From Paraburkholderia adhaesiva (lineage in GTDB: Bacteria > Pseudomonadota > Gammaproteobacteria > Burkholderiales > Burkholderiaceae): a DNA stretch of 64,000 bases. The stretch spans positions 2,084,501 to 2,148,500 of the forward strand of contig NZ_JAJEJQ010000001.1 of assembly GCF_021390575.1 (NCBI RefSeq). Reading direction: 5' to 3'. Position 1 is the first letter of the stretch; every line of letters starts with the position of its first letter. A program made the translations under genes and the position numbers. The notes beneath the pieces were generated by a model, which made no database searches, was not told where the DNA came from, and saw only the letters and a program-made list of their open reading frames with translations. This document shows positions 24,671 through 34,777 of this stretch, piece by piece.

Positions 24671-27409
24671 TCACGCCTTTTGTTCGAAGCGAAGGAATGC
24701 ACGCATCTGATGCGACTCAACGACCTCATCGTGCGGTACCAGGATGTACTTCCATGGCTTCCCGCCGACACTCTCAGTGTGCTCTGAAGCGAACTTGCAC
24801 CAACGGGCTGCTGCAGCGGCCTTGGCCTTGACCTCGTCGGTTGTCAGATCATCCCGTTTTTTGGTCTCTGCCATGATGATTTCTGCGTCGGTCTCGACTA
24901 CGAAGTCCGGAACGTATTCTGGCTGCTCGGTACCAAGCTTGTAATAGATCAAGAACTGTCCCTTCGCTGGCTTGAACCACCTCAGGGCATCGCGCTCCAG
25001 GATGACCGAGAAGCGCCGCTCCGTGTCCGAATCGAACTTCTGAAGCGGATACAAGCACTTCATGAATCCGCCAAATAGCATCGTCTTGATGCGGCTCACG
25101 TCTTCCACAGTTTCACGGAAATGGCGCGGAGCCTGACCAGTCGTTACCGTGTAGTTGCAGGACTTGAGTTCCGTAAAACCACGGCTAACCTGTACCTCGA
25201 AATCCGTCGCCTCTTCATAGAAGTGCGCCATCATCTGGGAGTGGATTTCATTGGCGATGGTCTTACGCTGGCCATCCAGAACATTGAGCGCATCCGCCTC
25301 CGACAGATAGCCGCTCAGGTGCTGAACCATCTGTCCAGCAAGGTCATAGAGCAGATCGGCTTGCGTGAAGTAGTCGATATCATCAAAGTCCACCAGCGCG
25401 TGAACAATATAGTCCTCCGGACGCTGCTCCTTCAGATTGACTTCAGCAGCCAGTGTGTCCTGCTCGTTAGTGCGTAGGTTTTGGATAATGATTTCCCGCT
25501 TACCCGGTTGCAGGTGGAGCTGACTTATATCCAACGTGAACGGACGGAAGCCCGTCGTAACCTCTCCCTTGGGCACCACAGCAATACGCGGGATGTCGAT
25601 GGTTTGATCCACCACGATTTCCGTCGTCTTCGCCACAACGGCCGATAGATCCAGAGCGGGAGCAGCCGCGTCTACGCCCGCGAGCAGGTTACCTTGGGTC
25701 GGCTTCAGCCGTTCCTCGACCGCCACCAGAATTTCCCGCTGTACCTCCGGCTTGAGTAACGCGCCGCTGGTCGGCACTAGATCACGCTTGACCTCGTATT
25801 TGCCGATGACCTCCATAACCACGCGTGCTGCCTGCTTTTCGGCTTCAGTCGTAAAGATTGGAGCACGTGCAGGGCGAGCTTCGCCATTACCATTGGCAGT
25901 GACCGAAATAAATGTCGACGCCGAGTCTACTGCTGGTGCCTCTGCGAGTCCGAGGCGTTCCGCTGCCCCAGAGACTACCTGCACGCTGACCTTCTTGTCG
26001 TCCACGTTCGGTGCATCAAGGATGAGCTGCTTCAAGCGGATCGGAGAGTCGCCACGGTTGGCCTCGTCAATGATCTCCTGAAATTTGTCGTGTGCGACGA
26101 TGTTCAGGCGATCCACTGCCGCCACGCCAGTGCGCTTGCCGTAGGGCAGACGCAGGCCTCGCCCGATACTCTGCTCGATTAGCGTGCGTGCATTGGCCGC
26201 ACGCAGCGGGACAATGGTGTAAAGGTTGGTCACGTCCCAGCCTTCCTTGAGCATGTTGACGTGAATCACAATTTCTGTGGGTTCATCCATGCTCTCCACG
26301 GCCAACAAGCGCGTAATCATTTCCTCCTCTTCTGCGCCGGACCGACTGGAGTCCACCTGAATCACCTTACCCGCGTAACGTCCTTCGTAGAACTGTCCTG
26401 ACTCGATCAACGCCTTGAGTTGTGCGGCGTGAGTCGTATCGCGGGCAATGACAAGCATGAAAGGCTTCACTGCCTTGACGCCGTTCTCGCGAGCATAGGT
26501 AAGCAGTTCGACCTTCGTGGTTTCATGCAAACGCACACCGTCTTCCAGCTTGATCTGCTCGACAGCTTCTGGGGTATGGTCACTAGCCTTGAAGTTACGC
26601 TGTGTGACGACTGCTGGTTCCTTGACGAAACCATCCTCCATCGCGCGTGCCAATGGGTAGTCCATCACCACGTTCTTGAACGGCACAGGCCCCTTGGCGG
26701 ATTCCACGAAAGGCGTTGCCGTCACCTCCAGCCCAAACAATGGCTTCAGCTCATTAATGGCCCGCACACCCGCGCTAGCACGGTAGCGGTGAGATTCATC
26801 CATCAGCATCACAAGGTCTGGTAGGTTTGCCAGATGGTTAAAGTAACTGTCACCCAGAACTTCGCGCATTCGCTTAATACGCGGCTCCTTACCACCACGT
26901 ACTTCGGAGTTGATCTTGGAGATATTGAAAATGTTGACGCGAACCTCTCCAAGCAGCTCACCACCCGTAATGTTCTGTTGATCGTAGTTATCGCCAGTGA
27001 TGATGCGCGGCGGCTGTATCGCTAATTCACCGATTCCCCTGAATACGTACTTCGGCGTGTTAGGGGTGAAGTCAGCAATCAGCTTGTTGTAGATAGTCAG
27101 ATTGGGCGCGAGCACAAAGAAATTGTTGATACCGTGCGCCAGATGCAGATAGGCGATGAACGCACCCATCAGTCGCGTTTTGCCCACGCCCGTGGCCAGC
27201 GCGAAACACAGCGATGGAAATTCGCGTTCAAAATCTTCTAACGTGGCAAATTCGCCCTTCAGCGAGGAAAGAACAGATGCGACATCCCATTCATGGCCGA
27301 GCAATTCGGGCGCAGCATCGAGCGCACGCACCAGTTTAGCGAGAGATTCCGCTTGAGGTGGGCGAAGAGACAGACGACCGGTGACAGCATGTAAGGTGCG
27401 GTCGTTCAT
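24671..27409 (-). CDS. Type III restriction endonuclease Res-like subunit
   Basis: A 912-aa SF2 helicase-nuclease. Walker A is ATGVGKT at residues 72-78, the helicase II box is DESH at 204-207, and the C-terminal PD-(D/E)xK nuclease motif is PDFVVETDAEIIMAETKK at about 834-851. This is the Res layout of type III restriction enzymes, which translocate from unmethylated sites and cut DNA. The DESH box in place of the more usual DEAH/DECH is a small deviation. Its ATG overlaps the stop of the methyltransferase gene as TAATG, so translation is coupled. Confidence 0.88.
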   Translation of the reverse strand: MNDRTLHAVTGRLSLRPPQAESLAKLVRALDAAPELLGHEWDVASVLSSLKGEFATLEDFEREFPSLCFALATGVGKTRLMGAFIAYLHLAHGINNFFVLAPNLTIYNKLIADFTPNTPKYVFRGIGELAIQPPRIITGDNYDQQNITGGELLGEVRVNIFNISKINSEVRGGKEPRIKRMREVLGDSYFNHLANLPDLVMLMDESHRYRASAGVRAINELKPLFGLEVTATPFVESAKGPVPFKNVVMDYPLARAMEDGFVKEPAVVTQRNFKASDHTPEAVEQIKLEDGVRLHETTKVELLTYARENGVKAVKPFMLVIARDTTHAAQLKALIESGQFYEGRYAGKVIQVDSSRSGAEEEEMITRLLAVESMDEPTEIVIHVNMLKEGWDVTNLYTIVPLRAANARTLIEQSIGRGLRLPYGKRTGVAAVDRLNIVAHDKFQEIIDEANRGDSPIRLKQLILDAPNVDDKKVSVQVVSGAAERLGLAEAPAVDSASTFISVTANGNGEARPARAPIFTTEAEKQAARVVMEVIGKYEVKRDLVPTSGALLKPEVQREILVAVEERLKPTQGNLLAGVDAAAPALDLSAVVAKTTEIVVDQTIDIPRIAVVPKGEVTTGFRPFTLDISQLHLQPGKREIIIQNLRTNEQDTLAAEVNLKEQRPEDYIVHALVDFDDIDYFTQADLLYDLAGQMVQHLSGYLSEADALNVLDGQRKTIANEIHSQMMAHFYEEATDFEVQVSRGFTELKSCNYTVTTGQAPRHFRETVEDVSRIKTMLFGGFMKCLYPLQKFDSDTERRFSVILERDALRWFKPAKGQFLIYYKLGTEQPEYVPDFVVETDAEIIMAETKKRDDLTTDEVKAKAAAAARWCKFASEHTESVGGKPWKYILVPHDEVVESHQMRAFLRFEQKA

Positions 27410-29109
27410 TATTCGTTCTCCCCAAACAAGCCGCCTTGTTCAGCAGCCACGTTTCTGTCCTTAGATTTTTTGGGAGCTTTGCCCATTGCCGCAGGCTCGA
27501 CCGGTTCAGGCTCAGCCATCGGCAGGTTCGCTACGTTGAGGCTATAGTCGTCGTGGCCCCATTCGCAACGAGTTAGCACCATCTTTGGAATCTTCTTCAG
27601 TGTCAGGTGCGGCCAACGTTCTACCGCCTTTGCCGCCGTTACGCCATGGAAGGCTGAGCAGCACACCAACAGGCTCTGGTCAGCGCCGACTTCCTCAGAA
27701 AGTGCCTGTAATTGGTCCACGGACAGATTCTGTGTAGTGACGTAGATGAAGTCCCTCTCGCTGGAATGGCCATGCTGCCACCACTGCACTTCGGAGGGCG
27801 CATAGTTGAAGCCTTCCAGCTTGCACAATGCCTCGGCAAGATGTGCCGCGTTGTAGTCTGGGTTGACAACCGGATTACCCCAACGATCATTGACGATCAG
27901 ACTCGGTGCGAGATGATGGTAACGGAATCCGCCACCGCCTTTCCAAGCCGTACTTTCCGTAACACCACCCTTATCCTCACCGTCAACAACCTTTTTCAAT
28001 CGGGGAATGATGTGCGTGTGAATATGCTCGCCCAACTCCACCATGATCCAGCGACGGCCCATTTTGTGAGCAACAGCGCCGGTTGTGCCGGAACCCGAGA
28101 ACGAATCGAGAACAAGATCGCCCGGGGCAGTGGCGATTTCCAATACCAACTTCAGCAATTTTTCTGGCTTTGGAGTATCAAATTTTTCTTCAATTCCTGC
28201 TAATTCAGCCAGCAGTTTTGCCTCTTTGTTTGCCTCACGGTTGTCGCCTGCTTCCTCATAGCCCCACCAAGTCCATGGAACCATCTTATTTTCTGATTCA
28301 TTCCAAAATTTTTTACGCTGAGCCATGCCATTGCCATCCAATCCGAAATAAATTCGATTGTCTGCATACAATGCCTCAAACTGCTCTTTCGTAGTACTCC
28401 AGCAGCGGCCTTTCGGCGGCCACAATGACTTCCCCCCAGGAGTAATAATCTCATACGTCAAATTCGGACGTATGTTCGGAGCATGAAATGGTACTGGCAA
28501 CCAATCGCCTCGTGGATCTTTATCCGGATTCCGATAGGTGGCACGCTGTTTTTCACCGGCATCTAATTTATTGACGACGAAATACTCATGATTTTTTGCG
28601 TAAACGAGAATGTGATCATGAGCGGTCGACATCGCGCGAGCATCATTTCGCCGAGTCAGTGTTTTCTGCCATACGACATTCGACACAAAATTGGTTCGAC
28701 CGAAAATTTCGTCACATAAAACTTTTAAATAATGAGCCTCATTATCATCAATGGTAATCCACAGCGAGCCATCATCGGCCAGCAACCGCTTAATGATTTC
28801 CAACCGGTCACGCATCAGGCCCAACCAAATCGAGTGCTCTAGCCCATCGTCGTAGTGCGTGAAAGCGCTACCCGTGTTGTAGGGAGGATCGATGAAGACA
28901 CACTTTACTTTCCCGGTGAATTCCTGTTCCAGCGCCTTCAACGCCAGCAGGTTATCGCCAAAGATAAGTCGGTTATCAAAGATGTCATCGTCCGTCACGC
29001 GATGCTTGGCGTGATATGACTTTGCCGGATCTTCAAGCAGAATACGCGGCTCCAATTTGGGGCGCTTCTCTTTCCCGATCCATGTCAGTTCTAATTTTCG
29101 CTTGCTCAT
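27409..29109 (-). CDS. Type III DNA adenine-N6 methyltransferase (Mod)
   Basis: A 566-aa beta-class N6-adenine methyltransferase: catalytic motif DPPY at residues 74-77 precedes the SAM motif FSGSGTT at 337-343, with a target-recognition region between. The order and length match Mod of type III systems. MSKRKLELTW at 29109 is taken as start; it lies 10 bases after the AIPR stop, and a longer frame would run into that gene. The C-terminal 100 residues (about 460-566) are a distinct extension ending in a Lys/Glu-rich tail. The recognition sequence cannot be read from the protein. Confidence 0.9.
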   Translation of the reverse strand: MSKRKLELTWIGKEKRPKLEPRILLEDPAKSYHAKHRVTDDDIFDNRLIFGDNLLALKALEQEFTGKVKCVFIDPPYNTGSAFTHYDDGLEHSIWLGLMRDRLEIIKRLLADDGSLWITIDDNEAHYLKVLCDEIFGRTNFVSNVVWQKTLTRRNDARAMSTAHDHILVYAKNHEYFVVNKLDAGEKQRATYRNPDKDPRGDWLPVPFHAPNIRPNLTYEIITPGGKSLWPPKGRCWSTTKEQFEALYADNRIYFGLDGNGMAQRKKFWNESENKMVPWTWWGYEEAGDNREANKEAKLLAELAGIEEKFDTPKPEKLLKLVLEIATAPGDLVLDSFSGSGTTGAVAHKMGRRWIMVELGEHIHTHIIPRLKKVVDGEDKGGVTESTAWKGGGGFRYHHLAPSLIVNDRWGNPVVNPDYNAAHLAEALCKLEGFNYAPSEVQWWQHGHSSERDFIYVTTQNLSVDQLQALSEEVGADQSLLVCCSAFHGVTAAKAVERWPHLTLKKIPKMVLTRCEWGHDDYSLNVANLPMAEPEPVEPAAMGKAPKKSKDRNVAAEQGGLFGENE

Positions 29110-29119
29110 GGCATGGTTC

Positions 29120-30916
29120 TCACAATTGCGGCGCTCTGCTCGACAGATAGTCAATCAGGCGCTTGCGCGGATATGCATCCGTCGCATTATTGACATTACG
29201 CAGGTTGGGTAGTGCCGGGTCAGCGGTCAACACGAAGTGTGTTTCCATCAGATCGGCTAGAAAGCCCGCGACGCTACCCTGATTGCGGAAATAGGCCAGC
29301 GGCCCCTCGACCAACAGGTGCTGTCTCCCCAGGTCGAAGGTCTGCTGCCGAAGTTGATCGAGTGGTTGGCTGATTAACGCGGGGATTGCGGTCGAGTCGA
29401 TGACTGTTGTCGCGCCAATGCGTTGGCGCAGGCGCTTCATCATTACGGCCATGATGACATGCAAGGCGTGTCGGTAGATTAGTTTTTCTTGGCTACGCGC
29501 AGCCGCGTTCTGTTCATAGTCCACTACGAAAGTACGGATGGCTCGGTGACACAGAACAGCGTTGATCAGCGTCGTTCCTGACAACACTCCGGGGAACAAC
29601 GCTTGGTATTCGGCGGACTCTGGGTCAGCAAGTCGCGCTGGTTCGCTCTTGAGCCAGACCACGTAACGTGGATCGTCTTGTCGCGAGGCAAGCGCGCGCA
29701 AGGCTTCGTCAAGCGAAATGGCATGGGGGCCGGTCGCCGACGCTTCAGGGCGGTAGTGATAAACGAAGCCGAGGTGGGCAACCTCCTGACGCAACTGTTC
29801 CTGATTTTCGTCCAGCGAGGCGAAGTTTGCCGTTTGTACTGGATTTTGGTGGTTGCGGGCCTTGGTGACACGCTTGCCAAACAAGCCGTCCGCCGGTGCC
29901 TTGATCAGGGTGAACATCACCTTGGCATCATCGATGTTGCTATGAGGGTGCTGGGCTACGAACTCGGCCGCCGACGCAACCGTCTGCGCGCCATTGATAA
30001 TAGACAAGCCGCGAACCTTGAATTTTCTAGCCCCATTGCTGGGGTTTTTACCTTTCGGTTCGATCTCGTCGCAGACCGCCGTCACGCCGTTATTGAGGTA
30101 GAAGAAGCTGTTCGGGTCATCGCGCAGGGTTGTCTTGATAGCCTTATTGACGTCCGATCTACCGCTTCCAAGGAAATAGCGGATGTTACGTTCGTATAAT
30201 GCCTTGCCCTTGTCCTTGTGCAGAGCAACAAGATCAGCCAAGCGGACAATACCGTAGTACGTCGTGCGTGGATTTTCAACCTTGGCGTGCTTCTGTAAGA
30301 CGATATCGGTGTGCACAGGCTGGTAGGCCTGTTCTGCCAACAAGTCGCGGACGACCTCCGACGCGGTATAGTATTCGACCTGTTTGTCGAGCCGTTCCTC
30401 GTCGAGATCTTCATCATTGAGCAAGGCTTGCAAGGCATCACTGGCCGTTTTAGAAATTCCGGCGCCGGTATAAGGCACAACCAACTTGATATGGCTACAC
30501 GCATCAAGGGCGGCTTCGATATCAGCCGTCCGGGTTTTGAAATTCTCGTTAAATCCGGTGAAATCCTGCCTGAGCAGTAAGCGGATTCCGTCGCAGAATG
30601 GCAACGCGTCCTCTTGTTTAAACTGCTCGGACTCCTTCAACTTGGTTTGCAGCAGGTACAGGGTTTCCGAATCCTCCGCGTAGTAGATGGCATCGATTCC
30701 CTTGTCGTTGAAATCATCCACAACTGATGCGGCGGCGACCTGTGGAGTGAGGTCAAGCAGCTTGTGCAGAGCGAAGGCGCTGAAGGCTCGCGAGAGTTGC
30801 TTGACTGCCTGATCTTCTGGTTTTGCCGCACCGAGGAGCGGCGGAAGGAATGGCACGAAGCGATCCGCCAGAATTTTCTTCAGAATGACCATGTATTGCG
30901 AGGAAAGCGCAGCCAT
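29120..30916 (-). CDS. AIPR family (abortive infection phage resistance) protein
   Basis: A 598-aa protein with the AIPR core: NIRYFLG at residues 243-249, FYLNNGVT at 271-278 and IINGAQT at 305-311. The first 100 residues hold DKGIDAIYY and LLQTKLKE (residues 71-96), a D-x(n)-Q-x-K pattern like a Mrr-type PD-(D/E)xK nuclease, so it may be a nuclease. AIPR proteins are known from phage-resistance loci but their reaction is not well defined. The ATG at 30916 overlaps the SNF2 stop (TAATG), so I prefer it over a start 5 codons upstream. Confidence 0.87.
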   Translation of the reverse strand: MAALSSQYMVILKKILADRFVPFLPPLLGAAKPEDQAVKQLSRAFSAFALHKLLDLTPQVAAASVVDDFNDKGIDAIYYAEDSETLYLLQTKLKESEQFKQEDALPFCDGIRLLLRQDFTGFNENFKTRTADIEAALDACSHIKLVVPYTGAGISKTASDALQALLNDEDLDEERLDKQVEYYTASEVVRDLLAEQAYQPVHTDIVLQKHAKVENPRTTYYGIVRLADLVALHKDKGKALYERNIRYFLGSGRSDVNKAIKTTLRDDPNSFFYLNNGVTAVCDEIEPKGKNPSNGARKFKVRGLSIINGAQTVASAAEFVAQHPHSNIDDAKVMFTLIKAPADGLFGKRVTKARNHQNPVQTANFASLDENQEQLRQEVAHLGFVYHYRPEASATGPHAISLDEALRALASRQDDPRYVVWLKSEPARLADPESAEYQALFPGVLSGTTLINAVLCHRAIRTFVVDYEQNAAARSQEKLIYRHALHVIMAVMMKRLRQRIGATTVIDSTAIPALISQPLDQLRQQTFDLGRQHLLVEGPLAYFRNQGSVAGFLADLMETHFVLTADPALPNLRNVNNATDAYPRKRLIDYLSSRAPQL

Positions 30917-33810
30917 TACACCAACTCCCATTCGATGGTGAACAACGTGTGCTCCTCGACTTGTTGCTGGAGCTGCACCTCCAACTGGCTAATGAGATCG
31001 TTACGCTGCGCCTCGACCTCATCCTGCCGGATGAACAGTTCACGGCGCAGTTTGGTCCGTTTGCCCTCTAGCTCACGCTGACGCTTCTGGTGTGCCAGCT
31101 TTTCTTCGAGTGTGGGCGATATGGCCGCCGTACGGCGCACTTCCTTGATTTCGCGGTCGATCTCCTTGATTTCCTGCTCAAGGCCCAACTTAAGGTCGTC
31201 CGCCCACGCATCCAGTTTCTGCACTTCCTGTTCGAAGTAGCCTAAGTTGCGCTGATTAATGTCGCGCAGAAGTTCCGTCTTGCGGGCTGTCACATCGGCG
31301 ACCAGTGCGGCATCGCCTGCATCGTTGAACAGGCTTGTTGCCTGCGTCGTGGCAGGCAAGCGCAATAATTTTTCCGGGTCATCCTCGTCCAGCGCGATTC
31401 CGTCAACGGTGCTGGCCACGACCAGCAGGTGCTGTTCCTGGTTGCCCAGGGCCTCCACCGAAACCAGCTTCAAGGTAAGCCATCCAGCCTTGCCACGATA
31501 CGGCTCGAGCGTGCTGACCTTCGTACCATAAGCGTCGTAGTTGAATACGAGCTTGGCCCTATCGAGCGCGCGGGCCTTCGCCTGATCTGCGATCCACAAC
31601 GCCAGCGGATGATTGATCCGGTACAGATGAGCGTCGCCAGATCGGCGTGGTAGCTCATAACGGCCCAACTCGATGCCTATCTGGCCGCTCGCCTCAATGT
31701 CGTCAGGCACACGCTGTAGATTGAATCCGCCATCATCAAAGCTGGCGCAATCGCCCAGTTCCGCCTGGCTCAAATCCATCAGCATTCGCTCAAAACGGCT
31801 GCGAGTGCTGCGGCTGTCTTCGGCACGGACACGAAGCTTGTCCTGTACTTCTTCGTCGAAGTTTTCCAACAGAACCTGACGCGTTTTGACCATCGCTTCG
31901 TTGATCTCGCCGGAAAGATCGAGCTGAAGCTGCTCGAAACTGGCCTTGATCTCGGCCGGTTCGCGGCAATTCTGGTAGATGTCAGCGATGCGACGCTCGA
32001 AATCGACGCCGGAGCCAATAGCCCCGAGCACTTCATCGCTAGCGCCGAACACACCTTCGAAAAGCTGGAACTTCTGATCCAGCAGTTCATACACGCGAGC
32101 ATCAGCCTCGTTGCTGCGATCCACGAAATTGACGACCACTACGTCATGTTTCTGCCCGTAACGGTGGCATCGGCCAATGCGCTGTTCGATGCGCTGTGGG
32201 TTCCACGGCAGATCGTAGTTAATGACCAGAGAACTGAACTGGAGGTTGATACCCTCGGCCCCGGCCTCCGTAGCGATCATCACAGTACCGCGTTCCTTGA
32301 AATGCTCGACCAGTGCCGCACGAGTGTCTGCAGTCTTGGAACCGGTGATACGGTCACTACCTTCGTGACGCTTCAGCCAGTCCTTGTAAATAGCTTGCGC
32401 ACGCGCATCGCTGTTAGTGCCATTGAAAAGGACGATGCCATTGCCGTAGGTTGTGTCGGCTAGCAGGGTAAGCAGATAGTCCTGTGTGCGCCTGGATTCG
32501 GTAAAGATGATGGCTTTCTTGGCCGCACCAAGTCGATCCAGTTCAGCAAATGCCTTGTCCAGGGCCGTTAGCAGTGCCTTGCCTTTGGCATCGTCACGGA
32601 TGCTGGTAGCCAGAGTCTTGAATTGACGTAACTCATCGATTTCACTCGAAATGGCATCACGTTCACCCTGATCAAGCGGGGCATCTTTTGCGCCCGAATC
32701 GCTATCGTCAGAAGAGAACTCCTCGGCGGTTTCGTCGAGCGATTCGTAGTCTTCGTCCAATTCATCGCTCAGATCAACCACAGGCGAGTTTTCCAGAACA
32801 CCCTGGAGTCGGTTCGCCATCGTTTCCAGCGCACCGGCAATCGCGTGAGTGCTGGAAGCCAGCAGCTTCCAGAGGACTAGCGAGATCAGCTGCCGTTGCG
32901 CATTGGGCAGCGCATTCAGATTAGGGCGTCGCAGATAGTCCGCGACGAGCCGTGAAAGCTCTTGCTCCTCGTCCGACGGAGTGAATTCCTGCACGATTGC
33001 CTTACGTGCCGTGTATGACACGTAAGGCTGGACTTGCTTGCGCAGCGTGCGCTTGCAGACGGACGAAAGACGATTCCGTAAAGCACTGAAGGCCTGGTCG
33101 CGCGCCTGTCCGGTGAACTGTGAGCGAAAGCTATCGAGGTCGCCGAAGACGCGGTCATCGACAATACTGACTAGGCCATAGAGTTCCAGTAGAGAGTTCT
33201 GTAACGGAGTCGCGGTGAGAAGCACCTTGGACTGTACATGCGCCATCGCATCTTTCAGCGTCTTGCCTATGACATTGCTAGTCTTATAGACGTTACGTAG
33301 GCGATGTGCCTCGTCGAGCACGACTAAATCCCACGCAATATCCTTGATGTCGTCGGCCTTGGCCTTGGCGAACTGATACGAGCAGATGATCGGCCCTGTC
33401 GTCATCTGGAACGGGCTCTGTTGGTTCTGTTTGCGAATAGCGTTGTAGCTCTTGGCTTCCAGAATTACGCCCTGAAGCCCAAACTTGTCTTGCAGTTCTT
33501 GATGCCACTGTTTACGCAAATTAGCTGGAACGATGATGAGAATCTTGCGTCGGCGCTCAGCCCAGCGCTGCGAAATGACCAGTCCAGCCTCAATGGTTTT
33601 GCCAAGTCCCACTTCGTCGGCAAGAATAACGCCCCGCGACAAAGGGTTACGGCAAGCGAAGAGAGCGGCATCGACTTGATGCGGATTCAGATCGACCTGG
33701 GAATCGACCAGGGTCGAAGCCAGCGACTCGACTGAGTCGCCAGCGGCGCGACGAGTAAGCAGCCAAGCAACATACTGGCTTTGATGTGGTGTCAGCAACT
33801 GTTGCGTCAT
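30916..33810 (-). CDS. SNF2-family helicase-like translocase
   Basis: A 964-aa SF2 ATPase of the SNF2/RapA type. Motif I DEVGLGKT is at residues 65-72, motif II DEAH at 166-169, motif III LLTATP at 197-202, and motif VI QRIGRCHRYGQ at 543-553. An acidic linker (347-380, many Asp/Glu) splits the two RecA lobes. The C-terminal 120 residues are a long charged coiled coil. It resembles the helicases of DISARM (DrmD) and RapA by layout, but no other DISARM genes are present. It opens the AIPR-Mod-Res operon, 67 bases after the reverse transcriptase gene on the same strand. Confidence 0.88.
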   Translation of the reverse strand: MTQQLLTPHQSQYVAWLLTRRAAGDSVESLASTLVDSQVDLNPHQVDAALFACRNPLSRGVILADEVGLGKTIEAGLVISQRWAERRRKILIIVPANLRKQWHQELQDKFGLQGVILEAKSYNAIRKQNQQSPFQMTTGPIICSYQFAKAKADDIKDIAWDLVVLDEAHRLRNVYKTSNVIGKTLKDAMAHVQSKVLLTATPLQNSLLELYGLVSIVDDRVFGDLDSFRSQFTGQARDQAFSALRNRLSSVCKRTLRKQVQPYVSYTARKAIVQEFTPSDEEQELSRLVADYLRRPNLNALPNAQRQLISLVLWKLLASSTHAIAGALETMANRLQGVLENSPVVDLSDELDEDYESLDETAEEFSSDDSDSGAKDAPLDQGERDAISSEIDELRQFKTLATSIRDDAKGKALLTALDKAFAELDRLGAAKKAIIFTESRRTQDYLLTLLADTTYGNGIVLFNGTNSDARAQAIYKDWLKRHEGSDRITGSKTADTRAALVEHFKERGTVMIATEAGAEGINLQFSSLVINYDLPWNPQRIEQRIGRCHRYGQKHDVVVVNFVDRSNEADARVYELLDQKFQLFEGVFGASDEVLGAIGSGVDFERRIADIYQNCREPAEIKASFEQLQLDLSGEINEAMVKTRQVLLENFDEEVQDKLRVRAEDSRSTRSRFERMLMDLSQAELGDCASFDDGGFNLQRVPDDIEASGQIGIELGRYELPRRSGDAHLYRINHPLALWIADQAKARALDRAKLVFNYDAYGTKVSTLEPYRGKAGWLTLKLVSVEALGNQEQHLLVVASTVDGIALDEDDPEKLLRLPATTQATSLFNDAGDAALVADVTARKTELLRDINQRNLGYFEQEVQKLDAWADDLKLGLEQEIKEIDREIKEVRRTAAISPTLEEKLAHQKRQRELEGKRTKLRRELFIRQDEVEAQRNDLISQLEVQLQQQVEEHTLFTIEWELV

Positions 33811-33877
33811 CTTATGTGTTTGTCCGACTTCTCGTTTTATTTACCCCATACACCACTGCAGATGCATTGCTTATGCG

Positions 33878-34777
33878 CTACTGGCTTCCGGTTTTCAACG
33901 CGGGACTGTGATCCGCATTCCACGTCTCGATTTGTTTGGCTTCCTGCAATCGACCACGCAGTGATGCTAGAAGTGGGGTGCGCTCAGCGTCAGGCATCCG
34001 AAGACGCAATGCCTTTCTCGTCTCATGGATCATTTTATGGCGTGAATTCGGAAGACGTAACCCGTCTGCGCTCAGTACGACACCGGTCACAATTTTGGGT
34101 TTATGTGCCGAAAAGGTCTTGGATTTATCATCCTTCGTCGAAAGACCATGCTTTCGAACTACCCCACGCACCTGGTACAGCAATGCCTTAGTAGCACGCT
34201 CACCCGAGATTACAATGTCGTCGACATAGCATGTCATCTGGCAACCGTGAGACACCGCAAGATCATGAATTTGCTGGAACATCTCTTCGTGCGAGAAAAA
34301 TGCCAGTGATCCACTCAGGTAACTTCCAGTCGGAAGATGTTTTCCTTTGAAGCAGGACAACGTCGCGAGCAGGTACGCGACATCGGGCGAGCATTCGAAG
34401 CGCCGGTGGAACAGGTCATACACCGCGCTGAACTTGGTGCTCGGATAGAACTTAGAAATATCCGTCTTGATGAGAGGAACCCGACCGCAGTGAGCCCCTG
34501 TATTCGAGATATACGACTCGCCCTTGACGGATCGGACGTACGAGGGGGCAGCCAATCGGGCCAGCAGCGTGGCGATTTTTTTATGTACAACGCTAAGTGC
34601 CCCCTGCGGATGCTGAATAGTCCGCCCCTTGTCGTTGACGAATACATGGTAGCTACCCTCACCGACAAGCGAATCAACGTCAGCAAGATCAAAAGCCAAT
34701 AACTCAGCAGCCCGCTTCCTCGACGAAAGTCGAAAAAAAGGGGACTGCCGAAAGTCATATCTCTCCTTAGTTGCCAT
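33878..34777 (-). CDS. Retron-like reverse transcriptase
   Basis: A 299-aa RNA-directed DNA polymerase. The palm acids are Asp106 in KTDISKFYPS and the catalytic YVDD at residues 184-187 (retrons more often have YADD). LPTGSYLSGSLA is the RT4 motif. IVTGVVLS (VTG at 230-232) and SNTGAH (91-96) match the VTG and NAxxH signatures of retron RTs. There is no intron maturase or endonuclease domain. The ATG at 34777 overlaps the XRE stop by 11 bases. It likely makes msDNA from an upstream ncRNA; other defence-associated RT groups remain possible. Confidence 0.8.
   Translation of the reverse strand: MATKERYDFRQSPFFRLSSRKRAAELLAFDLADVDSLVGEGSYHVFVNDKGRTIQHPQGALSVVHKKIATLLARLAAPSYVRSVKGESYISNTGAHCGRVPLIKTDISKFYPSTKFSAVYDLFHRRFECSPDVAYLLATLSCFKGKHLPTGSYLSGSLAFFSHEEMFQQIHDLAVSHGCQMTCYVDDIVISGERATKALLYQVRGVVRKHGLSTKDDKSKTFSAHKPKIVTGVVLSADGLRLPNSRHKMIHETRKALRLRMPDAERTPLLASLRGRLQEAKQIETWNADHSPALKTGSQ

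Noticed and set aside
30916-33810. DISARM system
   Set aside because: Only the SNF2 helicase resembles DrmD; drmA, drmB and drmC equivalents are absent.
33878-34777. Group II intron reverse transcriptase
   Set aside because: No maturase X domain or endonuclease, and it has retron-type VTG and NAxxH-like motifs; no intron RNA domains V/VI were seen.
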